A DNA stretch of 64,000 nt from Dermacentor variabilis (Eukaryota > Arthropoda > Arachnida > Ixodida > Ixodidae). Shown one piece after another: positions 50,308 to 59,399 of this stretch (position 1 is its first letter; each line of letters starts with the position of its first letter). Where the stretch lies: positions 133,417,105-133,481,104 of the forward strand of contig NC_134572.1 of the NCBI RefSeq assembly GCF_050947875.1, read 5' to 3'. The notes under the pieces are model-generated. The model searched no databases. It had not been told where the DNA came from and worked only from the letters and a program-made list of their open reading frames with translations. A program made the position numbers and the translations under genes.

Positions 50308-50539
50308 TCACAGTTCCGTGAGTCCGTAGTCCGCCTTCGTGTCCACGGGGGGAGGCGGCGGAAGCGGCGACATGATGTGCGTCTGGGCCGGGTGGCCCAG
50401 CGGGTGGCTGTTCAGCAGGTGCGCGTGCTGGTGCGGAGCCAACGCGAGCGGATTGGGCATCTGCAGCGTCGGCGACGGCTGCTGCTGGTGCGGCGGTGGG
50501 TGCGGCTCCTGAGACGACGCGTTCTGCTGGTGCTGTTGC

Positions 50540-50586
<47 letters not shown>

Positions 50587-50873
50587 GGCGGCCCGGTTCG
50601 GGTTGTTCTTCTTGACGTTCTTCGTGTTGGGCAGCTTGTTGTCCTTCTTCCACTTCATGCGCCGGTTCTGGAACCAGATCTTGATCTGGCGCTCGGACAG
50701 GCAGAGCGAGTGGGCGATCTCGATGCGCCGCCGCCGCGTCAGGTAGCGGTTGAAGTGGAATTCCTTCTCCAGCTCGAGTATCTGGTGCCGCGTGTAGGCC
50801 GTGCGCTGCCGCTTGGGCTCCATGCCCGTGAATGTGCCGTTCGTCGGGTCCGAGGCGAACAGGAACGAGCGAC
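50308..50873 (-). CDS. Dfd: Deformed (Hox4) homeobox protein, last coding exon (partial)
   Basis: Homeodomain transcription factor of the Antp class that acts in the nucleus and sets segment identity along the body axis; in chelicerates Dfd marks the leg-bearing segments (family knowledge). The exon gives about 188 residues. In order these are a 19-residue linker ([19 protein letters not shown] is visible), a complete 60-residue homeodomain ([12 protein letters not shown] to MKWKKDN), the Hox4-specific tail [11 protein letters not shown], a Q15 tract, a Gln/His/Pro-rich region and a C-terminus DYGLTEL*. The last resembles the DYDLTAL end I know from fly Dfd. Homeodomain residues W48, F49, Q50, N51 and R53 are all present, so DNA binding should be intact. 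The reading frame upstream is closed off by the only nearby AG (CAG at 50876-50874), a phase 1 acceptor; the upstream exons carrying the N-terminus and YPWM (Exd contact) are not in the window as far as I can see. The stop TGA is at 50308-50310. Scr and other paralogues are excluded by the KLPNTKN tail. Confidence 0.95.
50542..50586 (-). repeat. Dfd: CAG/CAA repeat encoding Q15 in Dfd
   Basis: Fifteen consecutive Gln codons: six CAG, one CAA, then eight CAG, 18 residues after the homeodomain. Trinucleotide runs like this vary in length between individuals and species. Confidence 0.9.
50638..50817 (-). other. Dfd: Homeobox (60 codons)
   Basis: Encodes the full helix-turn-helix homeodomain. 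Differences from the fly protein as I remember it are limited, e.g. HFNRYL for HYNRYL and HSLCLSERQ for HTLVLSERQ. No frameshift or stop. Confidence 0.95.
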
Positions 50874-50915
50874 CTGCGTCGGTGCCAAGACAGAAACATC
50901 GCAAGGGGTTAAAAT
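50874..50915 (-). other. Dfd: 3' splice site of the Dfd homeobox exon
   Basis: On the minus strand TGTTTCTGTCTTGGCACCG leads to CAG (50876-50874) followed by GTCGC. No other AG lies in the stretch between this and the homeodomain start except in GGAG of the Met-Glu codons. Phase 1: an upstream exon ending in G would rebuild a Gly, in line with the HVAG ending of the YPWM exon in fly Dfd. Confidence 0.8.
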
Positions 50916-51674
50916 GTCGCGGCTGTGTCGAAAACAAAGTCGTTCCTCGTAATTCGTTGCGCCATCAGCTAGCACGTCACGAAAATCGCGTCATTTGCTA
51001 CGAAGTCTTTTTTTTTTTTCATTTTTTCCTGAGCCGAACTCCAAGGAAGCGCCGCTTATTTTCAGCAAAGATTCAGTCTACAAATTATCTAGACAAGCCA
51101 ACATCAAACATTCCTTATCGATCAGTTTAATAACTGACGGATCGATGATATCGTAGAGGAGAGTTGCCGTGTATAAAGCGTAACGGCTTTAAAATTGTCT
51201 CACAAACACTTATGCAGGCTGTCTACAGAATGTCTACAGATGTTGCTAAGTCTGTAGTTTGCCTCTAGACAATTAACCTGTACACTTTCTGAAAATAAAA
51301 AAGAAAGAGAAAACCCAACATACCGAAAGACCGCAACATACAAAAATTGTAAGGGCTTTACCTACAGCCGAGGTACCTAGGCATACATTGAGCAAAGCGG
51401 GTAAGTACGGTTTTGTCCCTTTCAGGCGCTGGGTACACATTTGTGTAGGCCAAGTGGTGCATAAACAGCAAAAGCATCATGAAAGCAGTAATAGTTAAAA
51501 TGTGTGGCATACATCTTGAAGCTTTTCTGATTGGAATTGTGCTGCGAGTTTGAGTAACGGGTGCAAATCTTATCGTAGAACGAATGGGAAGGTATACGGT
51601 TTTGTTTTATCTTGTTGCGAGTATGTCAGCTTTCTCTCTCCCTGTTTCCTTAGTGTGCTTGTACGTTTCCATAT

Positions 51675-51749
<75 letters not shown>

Positions 51750-53390
51750 TCATATGTAGTGGGTTCACTACTTTCATTGTTCTTCAGTGTGTTGCACCAG
51801 GCATAATTTTGAAGTACTTGGATAGGGGCTTTTCAAGCCTGCGTGACTTGAAATAGCTGATTTAGTGTTCCTATAGTGAGTTTTTTCCTTGAGTCAACAT
51901 TCTGTAAACTTGACAAAAGCCACTAATAAGATGGAAATTCAATTTTGTTTCTTTGCAGCTGTACGCTTTATGTGATTCCGAAGACACAAGAAATGCAGTA
52001 AATGTAAGTTCTTAATCAACAGAATTAATTTGTGGGTGAAATGGTTATACGAATGTAAAGCGCTCTACAAGGCGTTTATTATTAATGTTTGACTGTCTAA
52101 ATTCATTCATCACAGATTAGTTGCATTTGTTGCTCCAATACTAGCGAATTATGCATACGGTCACGTATAGGTGCTCAGTAAATAGTGTTACAGTTGTGTG
52201 TTTCTGATTTGTGCACTCGATGGAACACATCTAAGCCATGCGCTTTTAAAGTCATGCGCTTCCACAGCACACTGTCTTACGAAATTACCAGGAGCATTTG
52301 CGTATGCTTCCTTCGCTCTTGTGAGTGCCGTTTATTCGGTCGGATAACGTTCGTTTTTTGGTAATCTGTAACCAATAATTGTTGTCACACCTTGAAATTA
52401 GAGATGAACACGGTGAAAACATAATGTCGGCTAGTGATCACCTAAACTAAAGAAAGACAGGAAGCTTCGCAGGGCACTACACCACGATCTATAACGCTAA
52501 AGCACAGAGCGTTTTGTCGAGGCATGTTCGCCGATAATACGGACACGGTCACGGAATTGCCAACAACACAGCGATGAGAGAATCCTCGCATCAAGGAAAA
52601 AAGAAAGAACAAGTGACACTGCAATAATACACCACCCTTTATTAAAGCTGTTTGTCTCCTTTTAATCTTCTCTACAACTTCCAAGTCGCGCTTAACCAGT
52701 ATGCAACGCTTTATCAAGAACAATCTCCGCGCTGAAAAATCTTCAACGCTCCAGCGCTCTGGTTTTATTGCACTTTTGTTTAAATCTGATACCGGCTGCG
52801 CATACTAAGTGGAACATCTTTTTTTTTTTTTACTCGCTTCTCGCAAGAGCAACGACACGCATTCTGCCATGTGCTGCTCTAAATGTCAAAAAAAAAATTT
52901 TTTAACCCAGCAGCACGTACAAAGCCCGAGCAGAAGGGTGTCGTGCGCATACAAGACAACGCACAAGCAACACCTTAACGCCGCGGCGTCGAAATTACGC
53001 AACAGCGGCGCACGGGAGCGAGGCCTGTTCCCCTTGCATTCTTTATTCCGTGTGCGCGCCTCCGCAGTAGCGCAGCAACCAGTGTCTGAACAGCCTTGCG
53101 CTTTTGTTCATCACGCCAAGGCCGCGCATTGAAAGTTAATGATCTGCCGCATTGTCTGAGCCGCTAGCTCTGACGGCGGCCGGTTGCTACACTGGCGTCC
53201 CAGCCCCGTCCTGCTGCGGCTCTCCCAAGGTTAATCTATATAGCCTACTCGGTGAGAAAAAGATGTGCCTGTACAGCCATGAAAATCGAGAAAGACGATA
53301 ACGGGGCATATAGTGTACAAACGGTAAAGCTCCTGCAAGTTTACGGTCTTGGCGCGTTTGCTGTGCGTTCCCCACTGTAACCTATGATCC
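50916..53390 (-). other. Dfd: Putative Dfd intron, proximal part
   Basis: AT-rich DNA with an (AAT)n microsatellite at 51677-51746. No exon with a YPWM motif or Hox N-terminus was seen. Extent as intron is inferred from the missing upstream exon. Confidence 0.5.
51677..51746. repeat. (AAT)n microsatellite
   Basis: About 70 bp of pure trinucleotide repeat. Confidence 0.9.
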
Positions 53391-54180
53391 ATCTCTCGTA
53401 TTCATGAGATCAGTTTGCGATTGCCGCCTTCCCGAGGACTGGAAAATAGCCAAGGTAATACCCGTGCACAAGTCCGGCGACATATCAACCCCGTCAAACT
53501 ACAGACCAATGCCTCTCATTTGTACTAGTTGTAAAGTTCTTGAGCACATTATCTTAAGAATAATAACAAAATATACGGAAGAAAACAACCTAATCTCCCG
53601 TTCTCAGCGTGGCTTCAGAAGTGGTTTATCCGCAGTCACCCAACTTGTCGAGGCAAGGCATGGCTTTGCGCTGGCCATTAATAACCACTCACAAATATAA
53701 ATATACATATTTTAGACTTCTCAAAGGCTTTTGACCGTATGTGACATGCTAAACTCACCTCTAAGCTTACAGATAACAGATAAACTTCGAAATGGCCCGA
53801 TAGTGGACTGGATTAGAAATTACCTATCAGATCGCTGCCATTTCGTGCAATACACTGTTAGGTCCTTTCATGTGTGCCGCAGGGATCCGTTTGGCTCCAT
53901 GCTCGTTTCTGCTATTCAAAGACGATATTGTAGAAACAGCTGATGCTAAAATTCGGTTATTCGAGGACGATTGCATGCTTTACAGTGAAATTAAAGACCG
54001 CAATGATCAAACGGCCCTCAATAAATCTCTGAACGAAGTAGCCCAGTGATGTCGAGACAGACAGATGGTACCTAATACTTAAAAAAAAAAAAAAAAAACG
54101 GCCACGATGACTGTAACAAAAGAAGAAATGTAACCTTTCATTCTCATACTCATTTGACAGCGTAGCCCTTTGAGCGGTAA
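53390..54180 (+). pseudogene. Jockey/CR1-like reverse transcriptase, degenerate
   Basis: The first frame (53404-53700) gives LPEDWKIAKVIPVHKSGD, SNYRPMPLICTSCKVLEHII and QRGFRSGLSAVTQLVE, the canonical finger and palm start of non-LTR reverse transcriptases. A frameshift then leads to HILDFSKAFDRM with an in-frame stop. A third frame gives DWIRNYLSDRCHF, and a fourth contains RLFEDDCMLY, where the usual FADD catalytic motif has become FEDD. After 54050 a Lys-coding stretch has grown into a run of about 19 A (54080-54098), beyond which TMTVTKEE and FDSVAL still match the family. Multiple shifts and stops make it inactive. Its 3' side is cut off by a mariner-derived element. Confidence 0.85.
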
Positions 54181-54680
54181 CTATTTTTCATTAGCTAAAA
54201 TAAGGCGTGCACAGGTAATTACAAATGTACGTACTATTCTACGTATCTTACACTATTTCCACATAGTCCCCACACCAGTTCAGGCATTTCTCCCATCGCA
54301 GCACTAAATCTGTCCTATATCGCAGTCGTCGGCCAGCGAGGCACGCGGCCTCCCCGAACGCTCATTACCATGCAAGTATTCACGGCCTTTTGCGAACTCA
54401 CAACGCCCCCACCTCACTCATCTCAAAGCAAGACACCTTTCCCCATACGTAGGCTGTATTTCCCTGTGCATTTCGATGGGCGGTCGTTCCCTTGCTGCAT
54501 ACAAAACGAATCACACATAGTTGCTCGTACGCCGTGGACTTGCGAAGCACAACCGCCATCTTCAACAACTGACAGCAGCACCGTGCCGCTGAGCTACCGG
54601 CAGATAAGGCCAGGCCGGTCCAACAAAGGTCGACCGCTGGGAATGAATATGGTTACTTCACATTTACAGCCCCTCGTGTA
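54180..54680 (-). mobile_element. Internally deleted mariner derivative, copy 1, inside the RT pseudogene
   Basis: On the minus strand it holds the start of a mariner-type transposase (the same N-terminal region as copy 2, then KGREYLHGNERSGRPRASL), joined directly to the C-terminal end of the gene (region of RCGWDKC-type sequence near 54270-54300). The DDD catalytic core is missing. About 25 bp of the outer terminal repeat is not recognisable at the left, and the right end stops at a (TA)n run (54685-54708). Confidence 0.7.
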
Positions 54681-54684
54681 TACA

Positions 54685-54708
54685 ATATATATATATATAT
54701 ATATATAT
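54685..54708. repeat. (AT)n microsatellite
   Basis: 24 bp of AT at the broken end of the mariner derivative. Confidence 0.85.
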
Positions 54709-54709
54709 T

Positions 54710-55042
54710 CCAGCACGAAGAGCAGCTACAGACATCGGAAACAATAATAAAAGAAATCTTATTTGTTCTGGCATTTCTCTTGTGTACACCCCGCGGTCGG
54801 GGCAATAACAACACCTGTGGCGCGCCCTGTGTCTCTCTATGCTGCCTAGCGTATTCACATTGTTATTTTGTTTGTTTGCTTGCTTGTTTATTTGTTCGTT
54901 CGTTGGCGCTATTTGGCTTTATTTGACGCATGGCTTTATTTATCTGAACTATCTTTAATTATCTTGAATTATCTCCAACATTAAAAACACAAAGCAACCT
55001 AGAGGATACAATTCCACCATTTCGCATAGAACTTTTCCAGCG
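54710..55042. other. No recognised feature
   Basis: AT-rich DNA between a mariner derivative and a palindrome. Confidence 0.4.
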
Positions 55043-55170
55043 ATCTTATTTTGTTATAGCGCAAGCTTGACACGGACAACAGAAGGCACATCTGACACAC
55101 ACACAGCGGTGTGTGTGTCAGATGTGCCTTCTGTTGTCCGTGTCAAGCTTGCGCTATAACAAAATAAGAT
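55043..55170. repeat. Perfect 128-bp palindrome
   Basis: Two 62-bp arms are exact reverse complements, separated by AGCG. The arms begin ATCTTATTTTGTTATAGCGC and meet at a CACACACAC / GTGTGTGTG centre. It has no coding capacity. It may be a very young foldback, a repair product or an assembly join. Confidence 0.95.
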
Positions 55171-55342
55171 ATGCCGTACCAACAAGCCCCTATTGTTATC
55201 CTCATCGATTTTCCAGCGAGAGTGATTGAGAAACCGTTCGCGTATGATCACGTGACTAAGCCACTGTGGTTAGTGTTCACAGTCATATAGCAGCAGTTAC
55301 ACTGTTCTTTCAACAAGTCATAGATCCCGGACACCTGTTCTA

Positions 55343-55432
<90 letters not shown>
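55343..55432. repeat. Compound microsatellite (GCAC)n-(CA)n-(GA)n
   Basis: Three adjacent simple repeats: GCAC to about 55374, CA to 55410, GA to 55432, ending just before a SINE. Confidence 0.9.
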
Positions 55433-55437
55433 TTAAC

Positions 55438-55814
55438 ACGCTGTGGTAGCTTAGTGGCTTGGGCGCTGCGCTGGTAATCGCGAGGCCGTGGGCTCAAATC
55501 CCGTGCGCAGCGGCCGCATTCCGATGGGGACAAAATGCAAGGACGCCCGTATACCGTTAAAGAACCCCCGGTGGTCAAAATTCATCCGGAGTCCCTCACT
55601 CAATAATTTACACCCTTAAAAGTGAAAAAGGGTGTAAATGTGCCTATAACTCACACCCTTATGGTGTGATTTATATAACTGACACCCTTATGGTGTCAGT
55701 TATAGACACATTTACACCCATTTTCACTTCGAAGGGTGTAAATTATTTTACAATGCAGAATGCCTTATAATCGGGTTGAGGTTTTCGCACGTAAAACGCA
55801 AGAATTCAAATTTT
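55438..55814 (+). mobile_element. tRNA-derived SINE interrupted by a palindromic MITE
   Basis: The tRNA-like head has an A box TAGCTTAGTGG (55447-55457) and a B box GGCTCAAATCC (55491-55501), and would be read by Pol III. The body matches the SINE at 57988-58222 up to GGAGTCCCTCACT (about 55600). It resumes after the MITE at AATGCCTTATAATCGGG (from about 55755) and ends near TTCAAATTTT. The split body shows that the SINE was there first. Confidence 0.85.
55602..55752. mobile_element. Palindromic MITE, ACACCCTTA family, copy B
   Basis: The outer ends AATAATTTACACCCTTA and AAGGGTGTAAATTATTTT are inverted repeats. Inside lie CACACCCTTATGGTGTG and GACACCCTTATGGTGTC, themselves hairpins, and TATAACTGACACC / GGTGTCAGTTATA pairs. 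Same architecture as the copy at 22229-22373. Inserted in a SINE. Confidence 0.85.
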
Positions 55815-56955
55815 CTGTTGTCGATTATTCAGTCGTGTGGTTTTAGAGTAACGTGCGTATGTGTGCATCGAAGAGATACAATGCCATGAATCTGCAATTT
55901 GGGAAGCTTTGTGAAGATTTGTGAATTCACAAATAAGGCACCAATCAATAAATGCCACCTGTGCAGTTGCACGATGTCATACAGTAATGTGACGTTTCGG
56001 ACGCAAGCGATTCGTTAAGCATATTGGAGCATTTTCTGCACAGCGCCAGCGCACCATTCACGATAACGCGTGTGGCCGTCGACGCATGCGCATCGAATCT
56101 TAACTTGGCCCCGGATAGACAAGGACGAGAAGTTCGAGGCTGCGTACAATTTGCAACTTCTACATAAACATGAAGGAGTTTTCAAATACAAGCGGGGCAT
56201 ACGAGATGGCATTGGTTATTTAAAGAGTGATTGTGAAGAGCGAGAAAAGTACACGTGCACATGAGCTTTAGTTTTGCGTAGCGCGTTATACCGCGATGCG
56301 TGATACGTTAGGCCCACTGCGCATGCTCGACCTGTCAGCTTTAGCACGGTTGAAAGGCCGAGGTCAACGCACCGTCGTATCAGCATGTATTATTCATACT
56401 GTCATCGCGTTCCGCGCTAAAGTATGGTATTGAATTAATGGTGCCATTAAGAATTACGCTGTCAGAGCATTCCGAAATGCTAACGCATCACCAACGCTAA
56501 TGTTCTTGCGCCATTTGCTTGCATGGCGGAAATCAAAACACTTTTCCGGCTCTTTGCCGTCTCTCTATAGGCCTATAGGAGCGTCAAAACAAATGATCTC
56601 GGTAATAACGACAAAACATCGCTAATGCTTTTTTTGTCCTCGGCATCAGATGAAACTAAGTGAACGTATGTTTTACCATTTACTTCTATATATGTTATCA
56701 CGGGGAACAATTATCACGAGCGAATTCGGATCGAAGCGGGCGGTCTGAGCTCTGCTATATTCTTATATACAGTCATGGTGACCTGAAAAAGTATAGTCTG
56801 TGGTAATACGCGCCCGCGCAGCTAGTAGGCCTAACGCATCACCTATCCCGGTAACGTTGCATGTGTCCCGCACGGCAAAAGCTTTCTACACTTTCGACTG
56901 AGGTGGACTTTCCGTTTTTACTCTGGTAAGGCCCGATACATCTACTGCATTGGCT
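55815..56955. other. No recognised feature
   Basis: AT-leaning putative intron DNA. Confidence 0.4.
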
Positions 56956-57120
56956 CCAGGGGGGATATTCTGTAAGAGTCCACCTAGTGGACTGTCCATT
57001 TCGGCCGCTGCTGATTGGATGCAGCTGTACGAGCGAGGAGTATACGAGCGGCCCTAGCCAATCAGGAACGGCCGAAATGGACAGTCCACTATATGGACTT
57101 TTACAGAATACCTCCCCAGG
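56956..57120. mobile_element. Palindromic MITE with about 60-bp arms
   Basis: The left arm (about 56956-57018) reads GGATATTCTGTAAGAGTCCA, TAGTGGACTGTCCATTTCGG and CTGATTGG. The right arm (about 57057-57120) is its near-perfect reverse complement (CCAATCAGGAACGGCCGAAA, TTTTACAGAATACC). The spacer is about 38 bp. Non-coding. Confidence 0.85.
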
Positions 57121-57973
57121 TCTCCCATGAGTCAGGTTCGGCGCTTACCGAAGCATTTCCTTTTCGAAATTTCGCACGTTAAAAGTTCGGATGCCAGACT
57201 TCAATGCGGGAGGTTGCTGCACGAGTAACATATCGTAATGCGCACGCGGAGTTGGCAGGGTCAACTTTCGTGAAAGTAAACCTGATGAAAATTCTCCAGA
57301 ACCCAAAATTAGTCTGGGTGAAAAAAGTACACTCAAAGCACTCGTTACAAAATAAAGCGCGATGCTTGAGTGCGGTCGCGCGCGGCCAGTTTTTTTTTTC
57401 ATTTTTTCACGTATGCTGTAGAACGCCCCAAATTATCTTTTATTCATCTCGTAAAAGTAAACCTAAAGTCTGAGATATTGACAGACAAATTCTTGAACGG
57501 CACTTCGCGAAAAGCAGCTGCTCGCTAATTTTCGTTTAATGCAGTTCTTAATGACGTGTAGCTTATCCTTGAAAGCAACTTTAACGCGTGCGGGCCTGTA
57601 TAGTGAAAAGCAAGGAAACAGCCTCGTACGTGTGTGTCTACTTTCGACGATGCGAAATAAACCGGTTTCGTTGATAAAAAGAGACGGATATGGGTTCATC
57701 TCCCTGCACCAAATATGAAGAAGGCTCGCATTTCAGTGAGCATGTATGTACATATTGGTAATCTTAAGTATAGGCGCTGTCTATGTAGTTATCTATAACG
57801 TCAGAATGTCCTGCACACGGTTTTCCATAAGTGCCACGTGGAAAGGTCGCTAATGCGGTGGTTTTATGGTGCTTGTTTGCAGTTCATTTCAGATGCAATT
57901 ACGGTAGCGGCGTTTATGTCAAAGTGCCGTATTTACTTCAGCGAATTTAACACAGGAACACGTTGGTAAGCAA
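57121..57973. other. No recognised feature
   Basis: AT-rich putative intron DNA with short frames. Confidence 0.4.
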
Positions 57974-57987
57974 TAAGTATATGGTTG

Positions 57988-58222
57988 TACCCTCCGCGGT
58001 TGCTTAGTGGCTATGGTGTTGGGCTGCTAAGCACGAGGTCGCGGGATCGAATCCCGGCCAAGGCGGTCGCATTTCGATGGGAGCGAAATGCGAAAGCACC
58101 CGTGTACTTAGATTAAGGTACACGTTAAAGAACTCCAGGTGGTCTAAATTTCCAGAGTCCCCCACTACGGCGTGCCTTATAATCAGATGGTTTTGGCACG
58201 TAAAACCCCAAAATTAAAATTT
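57988..58222 (+). mobile_element. Full-length tRNA-derived SINE with 14-bp target-site duplication
   Basis: The 235-bp body is flanked by TAAGTATATGGTTG at 57974-57987 and 58223-58236. The A box is TGCTTAGTGGC (58001-58011) and the B box GGATCGAATCC (58044-58054), so the head derives from a tRNA. The body has CCCACTACGGCGTGCC, and an A/T-rich end (CCCCAAAATTAAAATTTT) stands in for poly(A). It resembles the tick Ruka-type SINEs, though I could not compare sequences. It was mobilised in trans by a LINE. Confidence 0.9.
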
Positions 58223-58239
58223 TAAGTATATGGTTGACT

Positions 58240-58866
58240 GCTCCAAGCATTAGAACGCAAGCACCATTAGTTACCTTTAAAGTGGGTCAGCACATATACT
58301 CGATTCTAAGAGATTCAACGTGATTAATAATTGAATTCGACATTACCAGTATATTTTCAGTATTTGCACATTTCACGACGTTAATCTTTTCACTTCCTTA
58401 GGCGAATGTCCTGTTTCATTAAGGCTTACAATATTTTTACTCCCTCTTTTTATGTTGCTTAAGAGCGCTCACCTCGTTCTTATTAATATTGTGCGGAATT
58501 TATTTCTTACGGTGATAAGATATGACAGATATTTGTGTTCCTAATTGTTCATAAATAGTAGCAGTATACAATAAAAAAAGCATAGTTCGGTATATGTAAT
58601 TTCATAATGAGGTCTATGCTGTTTGGATAACCACTAGGCACGCACTTGGAATGATTTTAAATATTGGTCACCAGACTTTACCAATTCGTCGCGTCGTAAT
58701 TACGGAATATGCCAAGTATGCGTAACCGTTGCATTAATGTTCTTTAAACGAATTTGAACATTCGTGTCATGTGCATGGTTTCACTCAGCTATGAGCAAAG
58801 GAAACGAATGATATCACTGCAATTCCGTGGTTTTGTAATACGGATGAGTATAAATTTTGCGACAAC
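58240..58866. other. No recognised feature
   Basis: AT-rich putative intron DNA. Confidence 0.4.
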
Positions 58867-59397
58867 TACGAGGACGAATGAGAAAGTCTTTGCCCCTATT
58901 TCTTTTTAGCCAAATTACGGCTGTAACTGCGAAGTCAACAAATCCATTCTCAGCGGTGGACCTTCCTTGGACCGGCCCGGCCTTATCTGCCGGTAGCTCC
59001 GCGGCACGGCAGATAAGATGTTGAAGATGGCGGTTGTGCTTCGCAAGTCCAAAGCGTACGAGCAGCGAAGTGGTATTCGTTTTCTATGGAGCAAGGGACG
59101 AACGCCCATAGAAATCCACAGGGAAATGCAACCCACGTATGGGGAAAGAAAGGCGTCTCGCTTTGAGAAGTGCGAGGTGGTGGTGTTGCGAGTTCGGGGA
59201 GGCCGCGTGTGTCGCATTCTACCACAGCGGTATCTCAAATATAGTGCTGCGATGGGACAAATGTCTGAACTGGTGTGGAACTATGTGGGAAAATAGCGTA
59301 TAAGGTACGTAGAATAGTACGTACATTTGTATTTACCCGCACGTACTTTATTTTGGCTAATAAAGAACAGGTGCAAAGATTTTCTGATACGCCCTTA
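58867..59397 (+). mobile_element. Internally deleted mariner-type element, copy 2, with terminal inverted repeats
   Basis: The left end, CGAATGAGAAAGTCTTTGCC then TTTTTAGCCAAA, is matched inversely at the right end (TTTGGCTAATAAAG then CAAAGATTTTCTGATACG). TA dinucleotides lie at both edges (58867-58868, 59396-59397), as mariner insertion requires. About 530 bp long, so it is too short for a full transposase of about 350 residues. Confidence 0.8.
59018..59296 (+). pseudogene. Mariner transposase remnant: N-terminus joined to C-terminus
   Basis: The frame starts MAVVLRKSKAYEQRSGIRFL and continues WSKGRTPIEIHREMQPTYGE, the N-terminal DNA-binding region of mariner transposases. It then jumps to a region corresponding, in another frame, to the C-terminal end of the transposase (about 59240-59290). 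The catalytic D,D34D core is absent. It cannot catalyse transposition and would need an active relative in trans. Confidence 0.75.
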
Positions 59398-59399
59398 TG

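Noticed and set aside
50236..50952. 238-codon plus-strand frame opposite the Dfd exon
   Set aside because: It is antisense to the homeobox and its Leu/Val/Arg pattern (including poly-Leu) mirrors the CAG repeat and homeobox codons on the other strand.
54080..54098. Poly(A) tail marking the end of a retroelement
   Set aside because: Family-like coding sequence continues beyond the A run.
58041..58055. Stand-alone tRNA gene
   Set aside because: The B box and A box belong to the head of a SINE with flanking target-site duplications; no complete cloverleaf with acceptor stem.
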